DNA of 64,000 bases, taken from Pleodorina starrii (taxonomy: Eukaryota > Chlorophyta > Chlorophyceae > Chlamydomonadales > Volvocaceae). The stretch's first letter is position 1; each line of letters opens with the position of its first letter. The notes under the pieces were generated by a model. It searched no databases, had not been told where the DNA came from, and saw nothing but the letters and a program-made list of their open reading frames with translations. Positions 53,666 through 61,912 of this stretch are shown here, in pieces. The stretch covers positions 1-64,000 of the forward strand of contig BRXU01000078.1 in assembly GCA_030267565.1 (NCBI GenBank), written 5' to 3'. A program made the translations under genes and the position numbers.

Positions 53666-53788
53666 CTCAGGACTTTATTGTCTGATTAATTATTTGGTAT
53701 ATGGGATTTCTCTACCTAATAAGATAAACAATGAGGGTGGATGGGGCGACCTATCACCCATTGAAATTCGTTACTTAGGAGTCCGCTA

Positions 53789-54034
53789 ATGGCGCACAAT
53801 CATTCAAATCTGATGGCCGGGAATGAGGGCCAAGCGGAACCTAGCAGCGCACCAGCCACTCATTCGAAGATTATTTTTGAAATGCTGACAACGCTCTATC
53901 CCGAGGTCAAAGGGCATGTCGGAGACCTTCTAGAATTTGCGTTGTGTGATCTGCGACACTTTGCAGACCACCACCAGCTTTCTTTCTCATCGTCCGATCA
54001 GGCAGCGCAGCAGACCTACCTTATGGAAAAGTGA
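53789..54034 (+). CDS. Small hypothetical protein
   Basis: An 81-residue polar protein (MAHNHSNLMAGNEGQAEPSS...) with TAGGAG 8 bases before the ATG. The C-terminal half has a helical stretch (GDLLEFALCDLRHFADHH). Family unknown. Confidence 0.5.
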   Translation: MAHNHSNLMAGNEGQAEPSSAPATHSKIIFEMLTTLYPEVKGHVGDLLEFALCDLRHFADHHQLSFSSSDQAAQQTYLMEK

Positions 54035-54190
54035 CCTTATCCATACGCCCGCCTCAATGGCGATCATCGTCTGACACGCCCAGGATCGAGCTTTGATTGG
54101 CCGGTGCGGCAGGGTCCAAGAACCCTACCGTACCGGCCCGGCGCAGGCGCGCCGCAGCACGGCCTTACGGCCGCGCGGACCTAGACGGTG

Positions 54191-54212
54191 GGATATTCGT
54201 TTGCTAATATCC
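54191..54212 (+). promoter_or_regulatory. Operator of the vapBC operon
   Basis: GGATATT-N8-AATATCC is a perfect 7-base inverted repeat 24 bases before the antitoxin ATG, and GGGATAT recurs twice more behind it. Typical binding sites for an autoregulating antitoxin. Confidence 0.55.
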
Positions 54213-54236
54213 GGGATATGCAACGAGGGATATTCG

Positions 54237-54482
54237 ATGCCGCTCTACATTCGTGACGACAAGGTTGATGCTCTTGCTGAGCAGGTCATGCGCATCACAG
54301 GTGCCAAGACCAAAACAGACGCAGTGCGAGAGGCGCTACAGGCTGCGCTTGATGCGAAGCTGAACCAAACCTCGATCTTTGATAAAATCAAGCCTTTGCA
54401 ATCTCGTGTCTCAGACCTTGGTGCAGTGAATCCAGACTTCGACATGAAGAAATTTAGTGATGAAATGTGGGGTGACACCTAA
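54237..54482 (+). CDS. vapB: VapB-type antitoxin
   Basis: An 81-residue antitoxin of the Rv0623/PSK family: an N-terminal DNA-binding ribbon (MPLYIRDDKVDALAEQVMRI) and a C-terminal toxin-binding tail (DFDMKKFSDEMWGDT). ATG 54237 follows ACGAGGGA. The stop overlaps the toxin start (TAATG). Confidence 0.82.
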   Translation: MPLYIRDDKVDALAEQVMRITGAKTKTDAVREALQAALDAKLNQTSIFDKIKPLQSRVSDLGAVNPDFDMKKFSDEMWGDT

Positions 54483-54898
54483 TGTTTTTGGACGCGTCCG
54501 TGATCGTTGCCATCCTGGGCGACGAGCCAGATGCCACGGCCCATCTTCAGCACATCGAGGGTTTGCAGGGGCAGCTTTACTGCTCACCGCTGGCGCGGTT
54601 CGAAGCATCGCTTGCCATCGCTCGACGCCTTGAAGGGGACACGGGCCGAAATGCTGAAACGCACGAACGTGCCGAGCGGATCGTCAATGACTTCCTGGAC
54701 GTCATAGGCGCGCGAGATATTCACATAACGGGAGGCATTGGACGCTTAGCACAAGAGGCCGCGCGAACCTACGGGAAGACCGTAAACCATCCGGCTCAGT
54801 TGAACTTTGGCGACTGCTTTGCCTACGCTTGCGCTAAAGCCTATCATGTCAAGTTGCTCTACAAGGGCAACGATTTTTCGCAAACGGATCTCAAGTGA
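54482..54898 (+). CDS. vapC: VapC-type PIN-domain toxin
   Basis: A 138-residue PIN ribonuclease. The first catalytic Asp is in MFLDASVIVAIL and the later acidic residues in FGDCFAYACAKA and KGNDFSQTD. VapC toxins cut tRNA or rRNA and are held inactive by VapB. The pair is intact, co-translated, and probably serves plasmid maintenance. Confidence 0.84.
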   Translation: MFLDASVIVAILGDEPDATAHLQHIEGLQGQLYCSPLARFEASLAIARRLEGDTGRNAETHERAERIVNDFLDVIGARDIHITGGIGRLAQEAARTYGKTVNHPAQLNFGDCFAYACAKAYHVKLLYKGNDFSQTDLK

Positions 54899-54985
54899 CA
54901 AATCTCTGATTTTGTGATAACCACTTCATCCTATTGCGCCAGGAGCTTTTGATTTTTGAAAAGATTGCCGCAAAGGAGATGAACG

Positions 54986-55222
54986 ATGGGTTATTCTCAG
55001 AACGGCGCTGCGTTCTTTTACTGGGCGCACAAGCGCCGCAAGACGGCTGACGAAGCACGGCGCGTTGCAGGCAAAGGCAGCTCACTTTCAGACGGCATGG
55101 TGGTTTTCCTATTCATCGTATTATGCGGTTTGGTTGGCGCTGCGGTTCACGCTTTCAACTATGCAATGTTCCATGCTGCCAAACTTTTCGATGCAGCTTT
55201 GTCGCTAATACCCTTCATGTGA
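54986..55222 (+). CDS. Small membrane protein
   Basis: A 78-residue protein with a basic N-terminus (YWAHKRRKTADEARRVAGKG) and one membrane helix (MVVFLFIVLCGLVGAAVHAF). ATG 54986 is preceded by AAAGGAG. Function unknown; it ends at the left flank of the IS110 element. Confidence 0.55.
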   Translation: MGYSQNGAAFFYWAHKRRKTADEARRVAGKGSSLSDGMVVFLFIVLCGLVGAAVHAFNYAMFHAAKLFDAALSLIPFM

Positions 55223-55299
55223 AAAGTTTCGGACCGGTAATTCATCCTTCTTTGATTATCCACGCGGGGCTTAAAGCCGGGGGCGGTAGCGCCTCTATC

Positions 55300-55470
55300 A
55301 TGGCGGCGTCCCTCGGTTCGTTCGGTCTAGGGCTGATCGCCCTGGACCGCCCGCCCCGAGGGACCGCGCTTATCTAATGACGACGGTAGGCTCTGCTTAC
55401 AAAGTGGAGCCACCGACCGGCACGGCCTTCATGCCGTTCGGTGGCGGGGTCGGATCGTGACCGCGCTGGT
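55300..55470 (+). ncRNA. Candidate IS110 bridge RNA in the transposase 5' leader
   Basis: IS110-group elements encode a structured guide (bridge) RNA in the non-coding end before the transposase. This leader has strong stem-loops: CCCTCGG (55310) with CCGAGGG (55356) enclosing GGTCTAGGG (55324) with CCCTGGACC (55340), and GCCACCG (55409) with CGGTGGC (55439) enclosing a further pairing. The limits are approximate. Confidence 0.5.
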
Positions 55471-55548
55471 TACATAGAACCGTCCTAGAGTGTGATCGCC
55501 CCGCCCTTTCGAGCTGACCTGAACGGATACAAGGGGATCGTGCCCCGC

Positions 55549-56514
55549 ATGATAAGCAGAGGACAGAGAAAGATGGGTGGCGAAACGGTTGGTGTTGATA
55601 TCGCAAAACTGCACTTCGACGTTCACAGTTACCCTGGCGGCGGAAGTGGGCGGTTTGAGAATACCGACAAGGGGCGGAGGTCTTTCGTCAAATGGCTGAA
55701 AAGCCGACAATCGGTCATGGTCGTGTTCGAACCTACCGGACCATACCACAAGGCTCTGGAGGCCGATCTGCACAAGGCAGGGGTTGCGTTGGCAAAGGTG
55801 AACCCGCTCCATGCCCGCAGGTTCGCTGAAGCAACGGGCTGCCTCAACAAGACGGATCGTGTAGACGCTGCCATACTCGCACGGATGGCGGCCGTTCTTC
55901 AGATCAAGGCACAGCCTGAACGGCCGGAAAATCTGACTGGCCTGACGGAGTTACTTTCGGCGCGGCGCGGGCTGATGAAGGAGCGAACAGCCAACCTGAA
56001 CCGGCAAAAGAACCTCGTCCACCCCCTGCTGAAGCGGCAGTGTTCGGCCCGCATCCGGCAGATCGAGGGCCAGGTCCAAATGATTGAGCGTGAACTCCGA
56101 GCCGCTGTGGCAGCCGATGCTGCGCTGACGCAGAAGTTTGAGATCCTCATCAGCATACCTGGGATCTCCGCTACGACCGCGTTCACACTCCTGGCGGACT
56201 TACCTGAGTTGGGCGAACTTACGTCTGCTCAGGCAGGAAGTCTTGCAGGGCTGGCACCAATGCACCGCGAGTCAGGAAACTGGAAAGGACAATCCCGCAT
56301 CCGGGGCGGTCGTGCTGTCCTGCGGCAATCCCTGTACATGCCAGCACTTGTCGCAACACGGTTCAACCCGGATCTGCGCGTCGTCTACAAGCGGCTGGTA
56401 GACGCAGGTAAACCCGCAAAAATTGCTATCACGGCTGTAATGCGGAAGCTCGTGATTTTGGCCAACACCCTCGTCGCGTCTGGCCGCATATGGGAGCTGC
56501 GGCCGATGAAATGA
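55549..56514 (+). CDS. IS110-family transposase
   Basis: A 321-residue recombinase with an N-terminal RuvC-like DEDD domain (ETVGVDIAKLHFDVH, VVFEPTGPYHKAL, KVNPLHARRFAEATG then KTDRVDA) and the C-terminal Tnp domain with the catalytic serine region (ISIPGISATTAFTLLADL, AGLAPMHRESGNWKG). Starts at 55549 or 55573 are both possible. It uses a guide RNA to pick its target. The exact element ends cannot be read by eye. Confidence 0.88.
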   Translation: MISRGQRKMGGETVGVDIAKLHFDVHSYPGGGSGRFENTDKGRRSFVKWLKSRQSVMVVFEPTGPYHKALEADLHKAGVALAKVNPLHARRFAEATGCLNKTDRVDAAILARMAAVLQIKAQPERPENLTGLTELLSARRGLMKERTANLNRQKNLVHPLLKRQCSARIRQIEGQVQMIERELRAAVAADAALTQKFEILISIPGISATTAFTLLADLPELGELTSAQAGSLAGLAPMHRESGNWKGQSRIRGGRAVLRQSLYMPALVATRFNPDLRVVYKRLVDAGKPAKIAITAVMRKLVILANTLVASGRIWELRPMK

Positions 56515-56750
56515 CGTAGGAGCAGACCTTCACCGCGCCTTGCACCGAGGGCCACAGTGCGGGACAAATGGTGATTTCGCTGCGGATGCGCCAACGTCCG
56601 GTTCGGCGGACCGTTCAACGAATGGTGGATGCCCCCCAATCTTACGTCCTCCGGGATGCATGACCTAGCGTCGGCAGAACCTGCAAGTGTAACCGCTTCG
56701 GCCTTGGCAGGTTTATGACCAGCTTTCTTTGCTGCCAAAACGACCGTTTG

Positions 56751-57104
56751 TCACTCGCGATAGTTGCCGCACGCCTCAACACCCTCTGCGACCAATTCCA
56801 GAAGTGCGTCCACATCATTCAAAAGGGCTGTAATGCGCGGGCTGCTGATACGGTAGCGAATGAAGCGTCCATCGCGGTCGCTGGCGACAAGCCCACAATC
56901 CAAAAGACATCGGAGATGGTTGGAAACGTTTGGTTGCGATAATTCCGTGCGTTCGACGAGTTCGTGAACAACCAGCGGCCCCCCGCACAAGGCACCGAGA
57001 ATAGCCAAGCGGCTTGGGTCGGCGAAGCCGCGGAAAAGCTTTGCGCGTTGTTCAATGGTAGCGGTCTTGCGGTCGGTAACGATCTGCGTCATATCATTAC
57101 TCAC
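56751..57104 (-). CDS. ArsR/SmtB regulator of the CmtR (Cd/Pb) type
   Basis: A 117-residue winged-helix repressor (VVHELVERTELSQPNVSNHLR as recognition part). The helix-4 cysteines Cys66 and Cys70 (LRCLLDCGLV) and a C-terminal Cys112 match the three-cysteine plan of CmtR, a Cd/Pb sensor, rather than the ArsR arsenic site. GTG 57104 has AAAGGA upstream; ATG 57092 is the alternative. Divergent from the CDF gene, which it probably represses. Confidence 0.85.
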   Translation of the reverse strand: MSNDMTQIVTDRKTATIEQRAKLFRGFADPSRLAILGALCGGPLVVHELVERTELSQPNVSNHLRCLLDCGLVASDRDGRFIRYRISSPRITALLNDVDALLELVAEGVEACGNYRE

Positions 57105-57110
57105 TGATAT
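57091..57110 (-). promoter_or_regulatory. Operator between arsR-type gene and cation exporter
   Basis: ATATCA-TTACTCAC-TGATAT is a perfect 6-base inverted repeat spanning the regulator start, as usual for ArsR/SmtB operators. Confidence 0.6.
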
Positions 57111-57148
57111 ATTATCCTTTGATCCACTTTAGCAGGAGAACTGCGACC

Positions 57149-57997
57149 ATGGCCAACGCAGAAAACGCGATAGCAGATATTCCATCCTTCCGTTACCGCG
57201 TCTCCGGCATGGATTGCGCCAAGGACGCCGCACAGATTGAACGAGCGGCGCAGTCTGCCGGGGTCGCGCCCGACGCGGTGAAAGTGTCGGCGGCGACCCA
57301 TATCATGACCTTGAAGGCCCCTGAAGCGCGGTTGCCGGAGATCGAAAAAGCCGTTGAGACAACTGGGTATGGGTTTGACCGTATCGAGAGCGACGAGGAT
57401 ATTCAGCAAGGTGCGGCCCATCAGGACCCGGCCTACCGACGCGCGCTCTGGATCGTCGTAATCCTAAACGTTGGTTATGGTGTCATCGAGATGGTCGGCG
57501 GGTTCATCTCCGGATCGCAGGCTGTGAAGGCCGATGCGCTCGATTTCATCGGCGATGGCGCAATTACCTTCCTCGGACTTCTGGCCATCGGCTGGAGCCT
57601 CGCCTGGCGAGCGCGATCAGCCCTGATTCAGGGCATCTTTCTCGGCTTGCTCGGTCTTGGCGTCCTTGGCACAACCATCATACGGGCATTCGAGCCGACA
57701 CCGCCAGACGCCACTCTGATGGGGATACTGGGCCTTATTGCTCTTGTCATCAATGTCATCTCCGTGTTGCCCCTGCTGAAATTCCGCAAAGGCGACGCGA
57801 ACATGCGTGCCGTCTGGCTGTTTTCGCGCAACGACGCCATCGGCAATGCGGCAGTCGTTATCGCCGCCGGTCTGGTGTTTTGGCTGGGTAGCGCATGGCC
57901 CGACCGAATCGTCGCCTTCGGCATCGCAGGATTGTTCTTGCATTCTTCCTGGGCGATCATCCGCGATGCGCGTTCCGATCTGAAAGTGGCGGCATGA
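57149..57997 (+). CDS. CDF-family heavy-metal exporter with N-terminal HMA-like domain
   Basis: A 282-residue inner membrane protein. Residues about 12-75 form a heavy-metal-associated-like domain with a single cysteine (VSGMDCAKDAAQIERA). Six membrane helices follow with CDF metal-site motifs VKADALDFIGDGA and SRNDAIGNAA. It exports divalent metals. The CmtR-like regulator suggests Cd/Pb/Zn. Its stop overlaps lspA by 4 bases. Confidence 0.88.
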   Translation: MANAENAIADIPSFRYRVSGMDCAKDAAQIERAAQSAGVAPDAVKVSAATHIMTLKAPEARLPEIEKAVETTGYGFDRIESDEDIQQGAAHQDPAYRRALWIVVILNVGYGVIEMVGGFISGSQAVKADALDFIGDGAITFLGLLAIGWSLAWRARSALIQGIFLGLLGLGVLGTTIIRAFEPTPPDATLMGILGLIALVINVISVLPLLKFRKGDANMRAVWLFSRNDAIGNAAVVIAAGLVFWLGSAWPDRIVAFGIAGLFLHSSWAIIRDARSDLKVAA

Positions 57998-58503
57998 ACA
58001 GCCGCATTCTGGGGGCGGTCTGCACGATTGCAGCTTTCGGTCTCGATCAGGGCACCAAGGCGCTTGCCCTGAACACCCCGGCGCTTGAGCATGGGGTCGA
58101 GGTTCTGCCCTTTCTCAATCTCGTTCGTGTCCTGAACGATGGGGTCAGCTTCGGCATGCTCGGTGGGATCGTGCCCTGGTGGGGTCTCGTCGTGCTTGCT
58201 ACCGCGATCATGGCATGGCTGCTGATCTGGTTATGGCGCGCGCCGAACAGGCTGACGGCTGCTGCTCTCGGTCTGGTCATCGGCGGTGCGCTCGGCAATG
58301 TCATCGACCGGCTGCGTTATCAGGCGGTCCCTGACTTTCTGGATTTTCACTTCGGAACATACCACTGGCCGTCCTTCAACCTCGCTGACGTGGCGATTTT
58401 CTGTGGGGCGGCACTGCTGTTCTGGGACGGCTTTCGCGCGACGAAAGACAAGCCGGGACATCAGGAACAAGACCAACGCGAGGGAAATATCACGGGGAGA
58501 TAA
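57994..58503 (+). CDS. lspA: Lipoprotein signal peptidase, accessory copy
   Basis: A 169-residue signal peptidase II with four membrane helices and the catalytic pair in GGALGNVIDRLRY and FNLADVAIF. It is co-translated with the metal exporter. Accessory LspA copies are common in lead and cadmium resistance operons (PbrB/C type). Confidence 0.9.
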   Translation: MNSRILGAVCTIAAFGLDQGTKALALNTPALEHGVEVLPFLNLVRVLNDGVSFGMLGGIVPWWGLVVLATAIMAWLLIWLWRAPNRLTAAALGLVIGGALGNVIDRLRYQAVPDFLDFHFGTYHWPSFNLADVAIFCGAALLFWDGFRATKDKPGHQEQDQREGNITGR

Positions 58504-58604
58504 ACGATGTCCGCATACCATCCGCAAAGGGCTTCGACAGCACGTTCGCCCAACTGCGCAACCCAAGTCCCGCCCAAGGCATGCTATTCAAAAGGAGAAA
58601 TGCG

Positions 58605-59072
58605 ATGCACATAACGCGCCGCCAAATTTTGACCGCCGTCGCTGGCATTGCCAGCGCCGCGCCGCTTGCGGCATTTGCGCAAGCTGCACCAACAATCCAC
58701 GTTCTCAAAGACCCTAATTGCGGCTGCTGTCGCGCCTGGGTCGCCATTCTTAGGCAGGAGGGCTTTCGCGTCACCGAGGAGCGGAGCTTTGGGACCCTCA
58801 TGATGCGTCACAAGCTGGACAATGGCATCCCGCAAAGAATGATATCGTGCCACACGGGCGAGATTGAGGGTTACATGATCGAAGGTCACGTGCCGGTTGC
58901 CGACATCCGCCGCCTGTTGGCTGAACGGCCAGATGCTGTCGGTCTCGCTGTTCCTGGCATGCCTTATGGGTCGCCTGGAATGGGCCCAGAAGATCAGCGT
59001 GAAGCTTATGATGTGTTCTTGATCCGCCGGGATGGTAGCAGCGAGGTCTTTACGAGCTATTCCGCAGCTTAG
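58605..59072 (+). CDS. DUF411 exported metal-binding protein
   Basis: A 155-residue paralogue of the protein at 39465: twin-arginine-like signal (ITRRQILTAVAGIASAAPL), PNCGCCRAW, SCHTGEIEGYMIEGHVP and GLAVPGMPYGSPGMG. ATG 58605 has AAAGGAG 8 bases upstream. It follows lspA by 100 bases and probably belongs to the same metal resistance block. Confidence 0.9.
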   Translation: MHITRRQILTAVAGIASAAPLAAFAQAAPTIHVLKDPNCGCCRAWVAILRQEGFRVTEERSFGTLMMRHKLDNGIPQRMISCHTGEIEGYMIEGHVPVADIRRLLAERPDAVGLAVPGMPYGSPGMGPEDQREAYDVFLIRRDGSSEVFTSYSAA

Positions 59073-59156
59073 AACTCCAATGACCTCTGGGTCAGAGTCT
59101 TTATGAGAAATGACCGTTTTGATTGTGTCCTTCTGACAGAACTTATCCAAAAACGG

Positions 59157-59390
59157 TGATGCACGTTCCGATCTGAAGGCGGCGGCATGAACAGCCGCAT
59201 TCTGGTTGGGTTCCGCGCAACGGAAGACACACCGAAAAAGCCTGAACAAGGCAACCGCAAAAATAGTGCACAGCAAAGACCGAGAAGCGGCCATTCAGTT
59301 ATTCTGCAGCATCTGTCGAAGTGGGCTCTATAGGGTCATTCGATGCGCCACGCACGAACGGCTGCTTTCGCCGAGACAGGCTGTTTCTGA
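59157..59390 (+). pseudogene. Remnant of a second CDF-lspA copy
   Basis: GATGCACGTTCCGATCTGAA (from 59157) repeats the end of the CDF gene (57965), and ATGAACAGCCGCATTCTG (59187) repeats the lspA start exactly. After 18 identical bases the sequence jumps to a degenerate version of the lspA 3' end (GTTCCGCGCAACGGAAGACA). So a duplicated segment lost the inside of lspA. Confidence 0.65.
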
Positions 59391-59700
59391 TGCTTGACGA
59401 ACAACGGATACTCTAGGCTTGGCCGGCTGCACCGGCCTGCGCCCCGAGCCTATCCCCCTGCCCCTCCTTTGCGCCTGATCCCGCGCGGTCTGTCTCTCCG
59501 AGCCAGCCCGCGCGGGGGCGCAATAGTCGGCCCAGGGCGATAGTCTCGGCCCTTCGGGTCACGATCGCTCGCGCAAGGGCCAGCCTGCCCACAGGACGCC
59601 TCGCCTTCCTTCGCTCTATGAAGGCGCGTCCAGCTCGACGCCTGCAAGGCCCTGCCCTTCCGTTCGTCGGTCAGGGCTGGACAGGGCTGGCAGAGGGCAC
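59391..59700. other. GC-rich gene-free stretch
   Basis: No supported gene. It contains hairpin-rich sequence similar in style to blocks R1/R2 (GGCCGGCTGCACCGGCC at about 59419) and leads into the first 52-bp direct repeat. Confidence 0.4.
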
Positions 59701-59752
59701 CCGGTTGTCCAGTCGCGCGCTGGGAACGACCTTGGGAGTGAAGGCGCGGGAA
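59701..59752 (+). repeat. 52-bp direct repeat, left copy
   Basis: CCGGTTGTCCAGTCGCGCGC onward recurs at 60333-60384 with a single change. The two copies bracket the truncated methyltransferase fragment. Confidence 0.75.
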
Positions 59753-60199
59753 CCAAGCGCCGGTATCGGCGCCATCGTCCGGCCTGTCTTGAAGATGGGC
59801 GCGACCGTGGACGCTATCGAAATCCACCCTGACCGGGCAGCGGCATTGCGGGGCATGGCCCACCCTGCGCTCAAGGTTCATTGCGCAAATTTCCTGAAGG
59901 TCACGCCTGCGCCGGTCTATGACCTGATCCTGATGAACCCGCCGTTTTCAGGGACGCATTTCATGGATCACGTCAAGCACGCATGGGACTTCCTTGCGCC
60001 GGGCGGCGAGCTGCGCGCGATCCTGCCCGCGTCCGCCGAGGTCGGATCGACCGCCAAGCATGAGCGGTTCCGGGCATGGGCCGCACAGCATTCTCCGCGA
60101 GGCTATCGCTGCCACCAGTGGCGCGATCTGCCGCCCGAGAGCTTTGCCAGCGTGGGCGTCCGCATCAATACCGTGGTGCTGACCCTTCAAAAGCGCTAG
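59752..60199 (+). pseudogene. Truncated copy of the DUF4942-methyltransferase (3' part)
   Basis: 148 residues starting at the SAM motif (PSAGIGAIVRPVLKMGATVD) and containing NPPFSGTHFMDH. It equals residues 331-479 of the protein at 51834 with only a few changes at the end (LTLQKR). The DUF4942 part and start are missing. A long open frame upstream is composed of repeat sequence. It is a recent partial duplication. Confidence 0.85.
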
Positions 60200-60234
60200 G
60201 TATAAACTACTCCTTTTTGCGACGGAGAAACTCA

Positions 60235-60262
60235 GGCCCCGCTTCGGCGGGGCCATTTTTTT
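60235..60262 (+). terminator. Rho-independent terminator
   Basis: GGCCCCGC-TTCG-GCGGGGCC followed by A and seven T. It is the duplicated terminator of the methyltransferase gene, here with a full T-run. Confidence 0.8.
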
Positions 60263-60332
60263 AAACTGCCACGCCCCTCGACTTACAAAAAACAATGCGC
60301 GCAAAAGGCGGGACCGCTGACGCAAGGCGCAT

Positions 60333-60384
60333 CCGGTTGTCCAGTCGCGCGCCGGGAACGACCTTGGGAGTGAAGGCGCGGGAC
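60333..60384 (+). repeat. 52-bp direct repeat, right copy
   Basis: See 59701-59752. Preceded by the end of block R1 (GGCGGGACCGCTGACGCAAG at 60308). Confidence 0.75.
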
Positions 60385-60490
60385 CGGAGCAGGCTGTAAG
60401 CGAGACCATAGGGATCGAGCGTCAGCCTGTGGTCAACCGGATGCGGCTTGCGGCAGCTGCGGCACAGACCAACGGCGACCCTTCCAGGAT

Positions 60491-60854
60491 AGTGAGATCC
60501 CCGCGCGAGGCGCGGCGATCGAGACGCAGGGGGGATTTGGACAAGCCAAACGCCCCCTGCCCTTGCTGGGCCAGGCGCTGCACGCCTGTCCGTCAGGGGA
60601 CCGCCGGTCCCCCACCGCAACAGGAAAATGCTGCACGTCCTGCGGGGCCGTGTCCTCGCCTTCGGCTGCGGGCCGCACCACCCCCTTGTCCGTTTGATTT
60701 TCCCATTGCGGCGGTTCCCCCCTGCCCTCGCCGGGAGGCAAGGGTTCAGGAGAGGGGCGCGCTGCGCGCTTCCTCGCCTGACCCCTCGCCCATTTTGGGC
60801 ACCGGCTACAGGGCGAAGTCCGGGCCGGGATCGTCGCAAAAGAAGGAACGCCAA
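60491..60854 (+). repeat. GC-rich structured leader R2, copy 3
   Basis: A complete copy of R2 with the same long-range pairing (60615-60629 with 60697-60711) and the same ribosome site before the ardC ATG. Differences from copy 1 are scattered, and a short inner segment differs (GCCTTCGGCTGCGGGCC). Confidence 0.8.
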
Positions 60855-61742
60855 ATGGCTCAATCGTTCGACCTCTACCAGCACGTCACCGACAGCATCA
60901 TTGCCAGCATCGAGGCGGGCACCCCGGCATGGCGCAAGCCTTGGACGGGTGAGAAGGGTGGCGCACCGTTCCCGCTGCGTAGCAACGGCGAACCCTATTC
61001 CGGCATCAATGTCCTGATGCTGTGGCTTGCCGCCGACGCCAAGGGCTATCGCGCCCCGTTCTGGTTCACCTATCGCCAAGCGCAAGAAGCGGGCGGACAG
61101 GTCCGCAAGGGCGAGAAATCCGCCACGGTTGTCAAATACGGGACGTTTGAGCGCGAGGACAAGGAAACGGGCGAGGAACGCCGCCTGCCCTACCTCAAAT
61201 CTTACAGCGTGTTTAACGCCGAGCAGATCGAGGGGCTGGCCCCGGAATACTATGGCAGCCCCGCCGAGGCCGCGCGTGACCTTGGGACCGAGGCCGACCC
61301 GGCGCTTGATGCTTTCTTTGCAGGGATCGGGGTGGAAATCCGCACGACCGATGACCCGCGAGCCTACTACAGCCCCGCCGCCGACTTCATCCACATGCCG
61401 CCGATTGCCACGTTTCACGATGCGGCGGGCTATTATGGGACGCTGGCCCACGAGGAAATCCACGCCACAGGCCATAGCACCCGCCTTGACCGTTTTTCCC
61501 GCTTTAATGACCGCAAAGGGTATGCGTTCGAGGAAATGGTGGCGGAATTGGGAAATGCCATGCTTTGCGCAAAGCTTGGCCTTACGCCTGATTTTGGTCA
61601 GTCCGGCGCATATATCAAGAGCTGGCTGCGTGCCTTGAACGACGACAAACGTCTGATCTTCAAAGCCGCCAGCGAGGCCCAGAAAGCCGTTGACCTGCTG
61701 ACAAAGCGCCAGCACGTCGAAGAAGAAAGGGCGGCCGCGTGA
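60855..61742 (+). CDS. ardC: ArdC-like antirestriction protein
   Basis: A 295-residue protein. The N-terminal ssDNA-binding ArdC_N domain (about 5-125) has AWRKPWTGEKGGAPFPLRSN, YSGINVLMLW and GGQVRKGEKSATVVKY. The C-terminal zinc metallopeptidase-like domain carries HEEIH at 199-203 and AFEEMVAELGNAML. ArdC is made early during conjugation to protect entering DNA from restriction. The leader is R2 copy 3. The stop overlaps the next small gene. Confidence 0.92.
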   Translation: MAQSFDLYQHVTDSIIASIEAGTPAWRKPWTGEKGGAPFPLRSNGEPYSGINVLMLWLAADAKGYRAPFWFTYRQAQEAGGQVRKGEKSATVVKYGTFEREDKETGEERRLPYLKSYSVFNAEQIEGLAPEYYGSPAEAARDLGTEADPALDAFFAGIGVEIRTTDDPRAYYSPAADFIHMPPIATFHDAAGYYGTLAHEEIHATGHSTRLDRFSRFNDRKGYAFEEMVAELGNAMLCAKLGLTPDFGQSGAYIKSWLRALNDDKRLIFKAASEAQKAVDLLTKRQHVEEERAAA

Positions 61743-61912
61743 GCGGCCCCCTGCCCGACCTGTCGTGCCGCAAATGCGGCACGACCAATCCCCCGGTCTA
61801 TCTGGCCCCTGTCACGGTCGGGGGAGCCGGAACCTGCATCTGCATCGGTTGTGCGGAAGCGCGCGGTTGGCTGGACCGGGACGGGAGCGTGAAACCGGGG
61901 ATTGCGCTATGA
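61739..61912 (+). CDS. Small zinc-ribbon protein coupled to ardC
   Basis: A GTG at 61739 overlaps the ardC stop (GTGA) and opens a 57-residue frame with two CxxC pairs (LSCRKCGTTNPP and CICIGCAEARGW), a typical zinc ribbon. Translational coupling and the cysteine spacing support a real gene. Function unknown. Confidence 0.6.
   Translation: MSGPLPDLSCRKCGTTNPPVYLAPVTVGGAGTCICIGCAEARGWLDRDGSVKPGIAL

Noticed and set aside
59618..59751. N-terminal 45 residues of the truncated methyltransferase frame
   Set aside because: Encoded by repeat sequence, not by the gene family; the fragment has no proper start.
60261..61715. 484-residue minus-strand frame opposite ardC
   Set aside because: Shadow of ardC plus R2 sequence.
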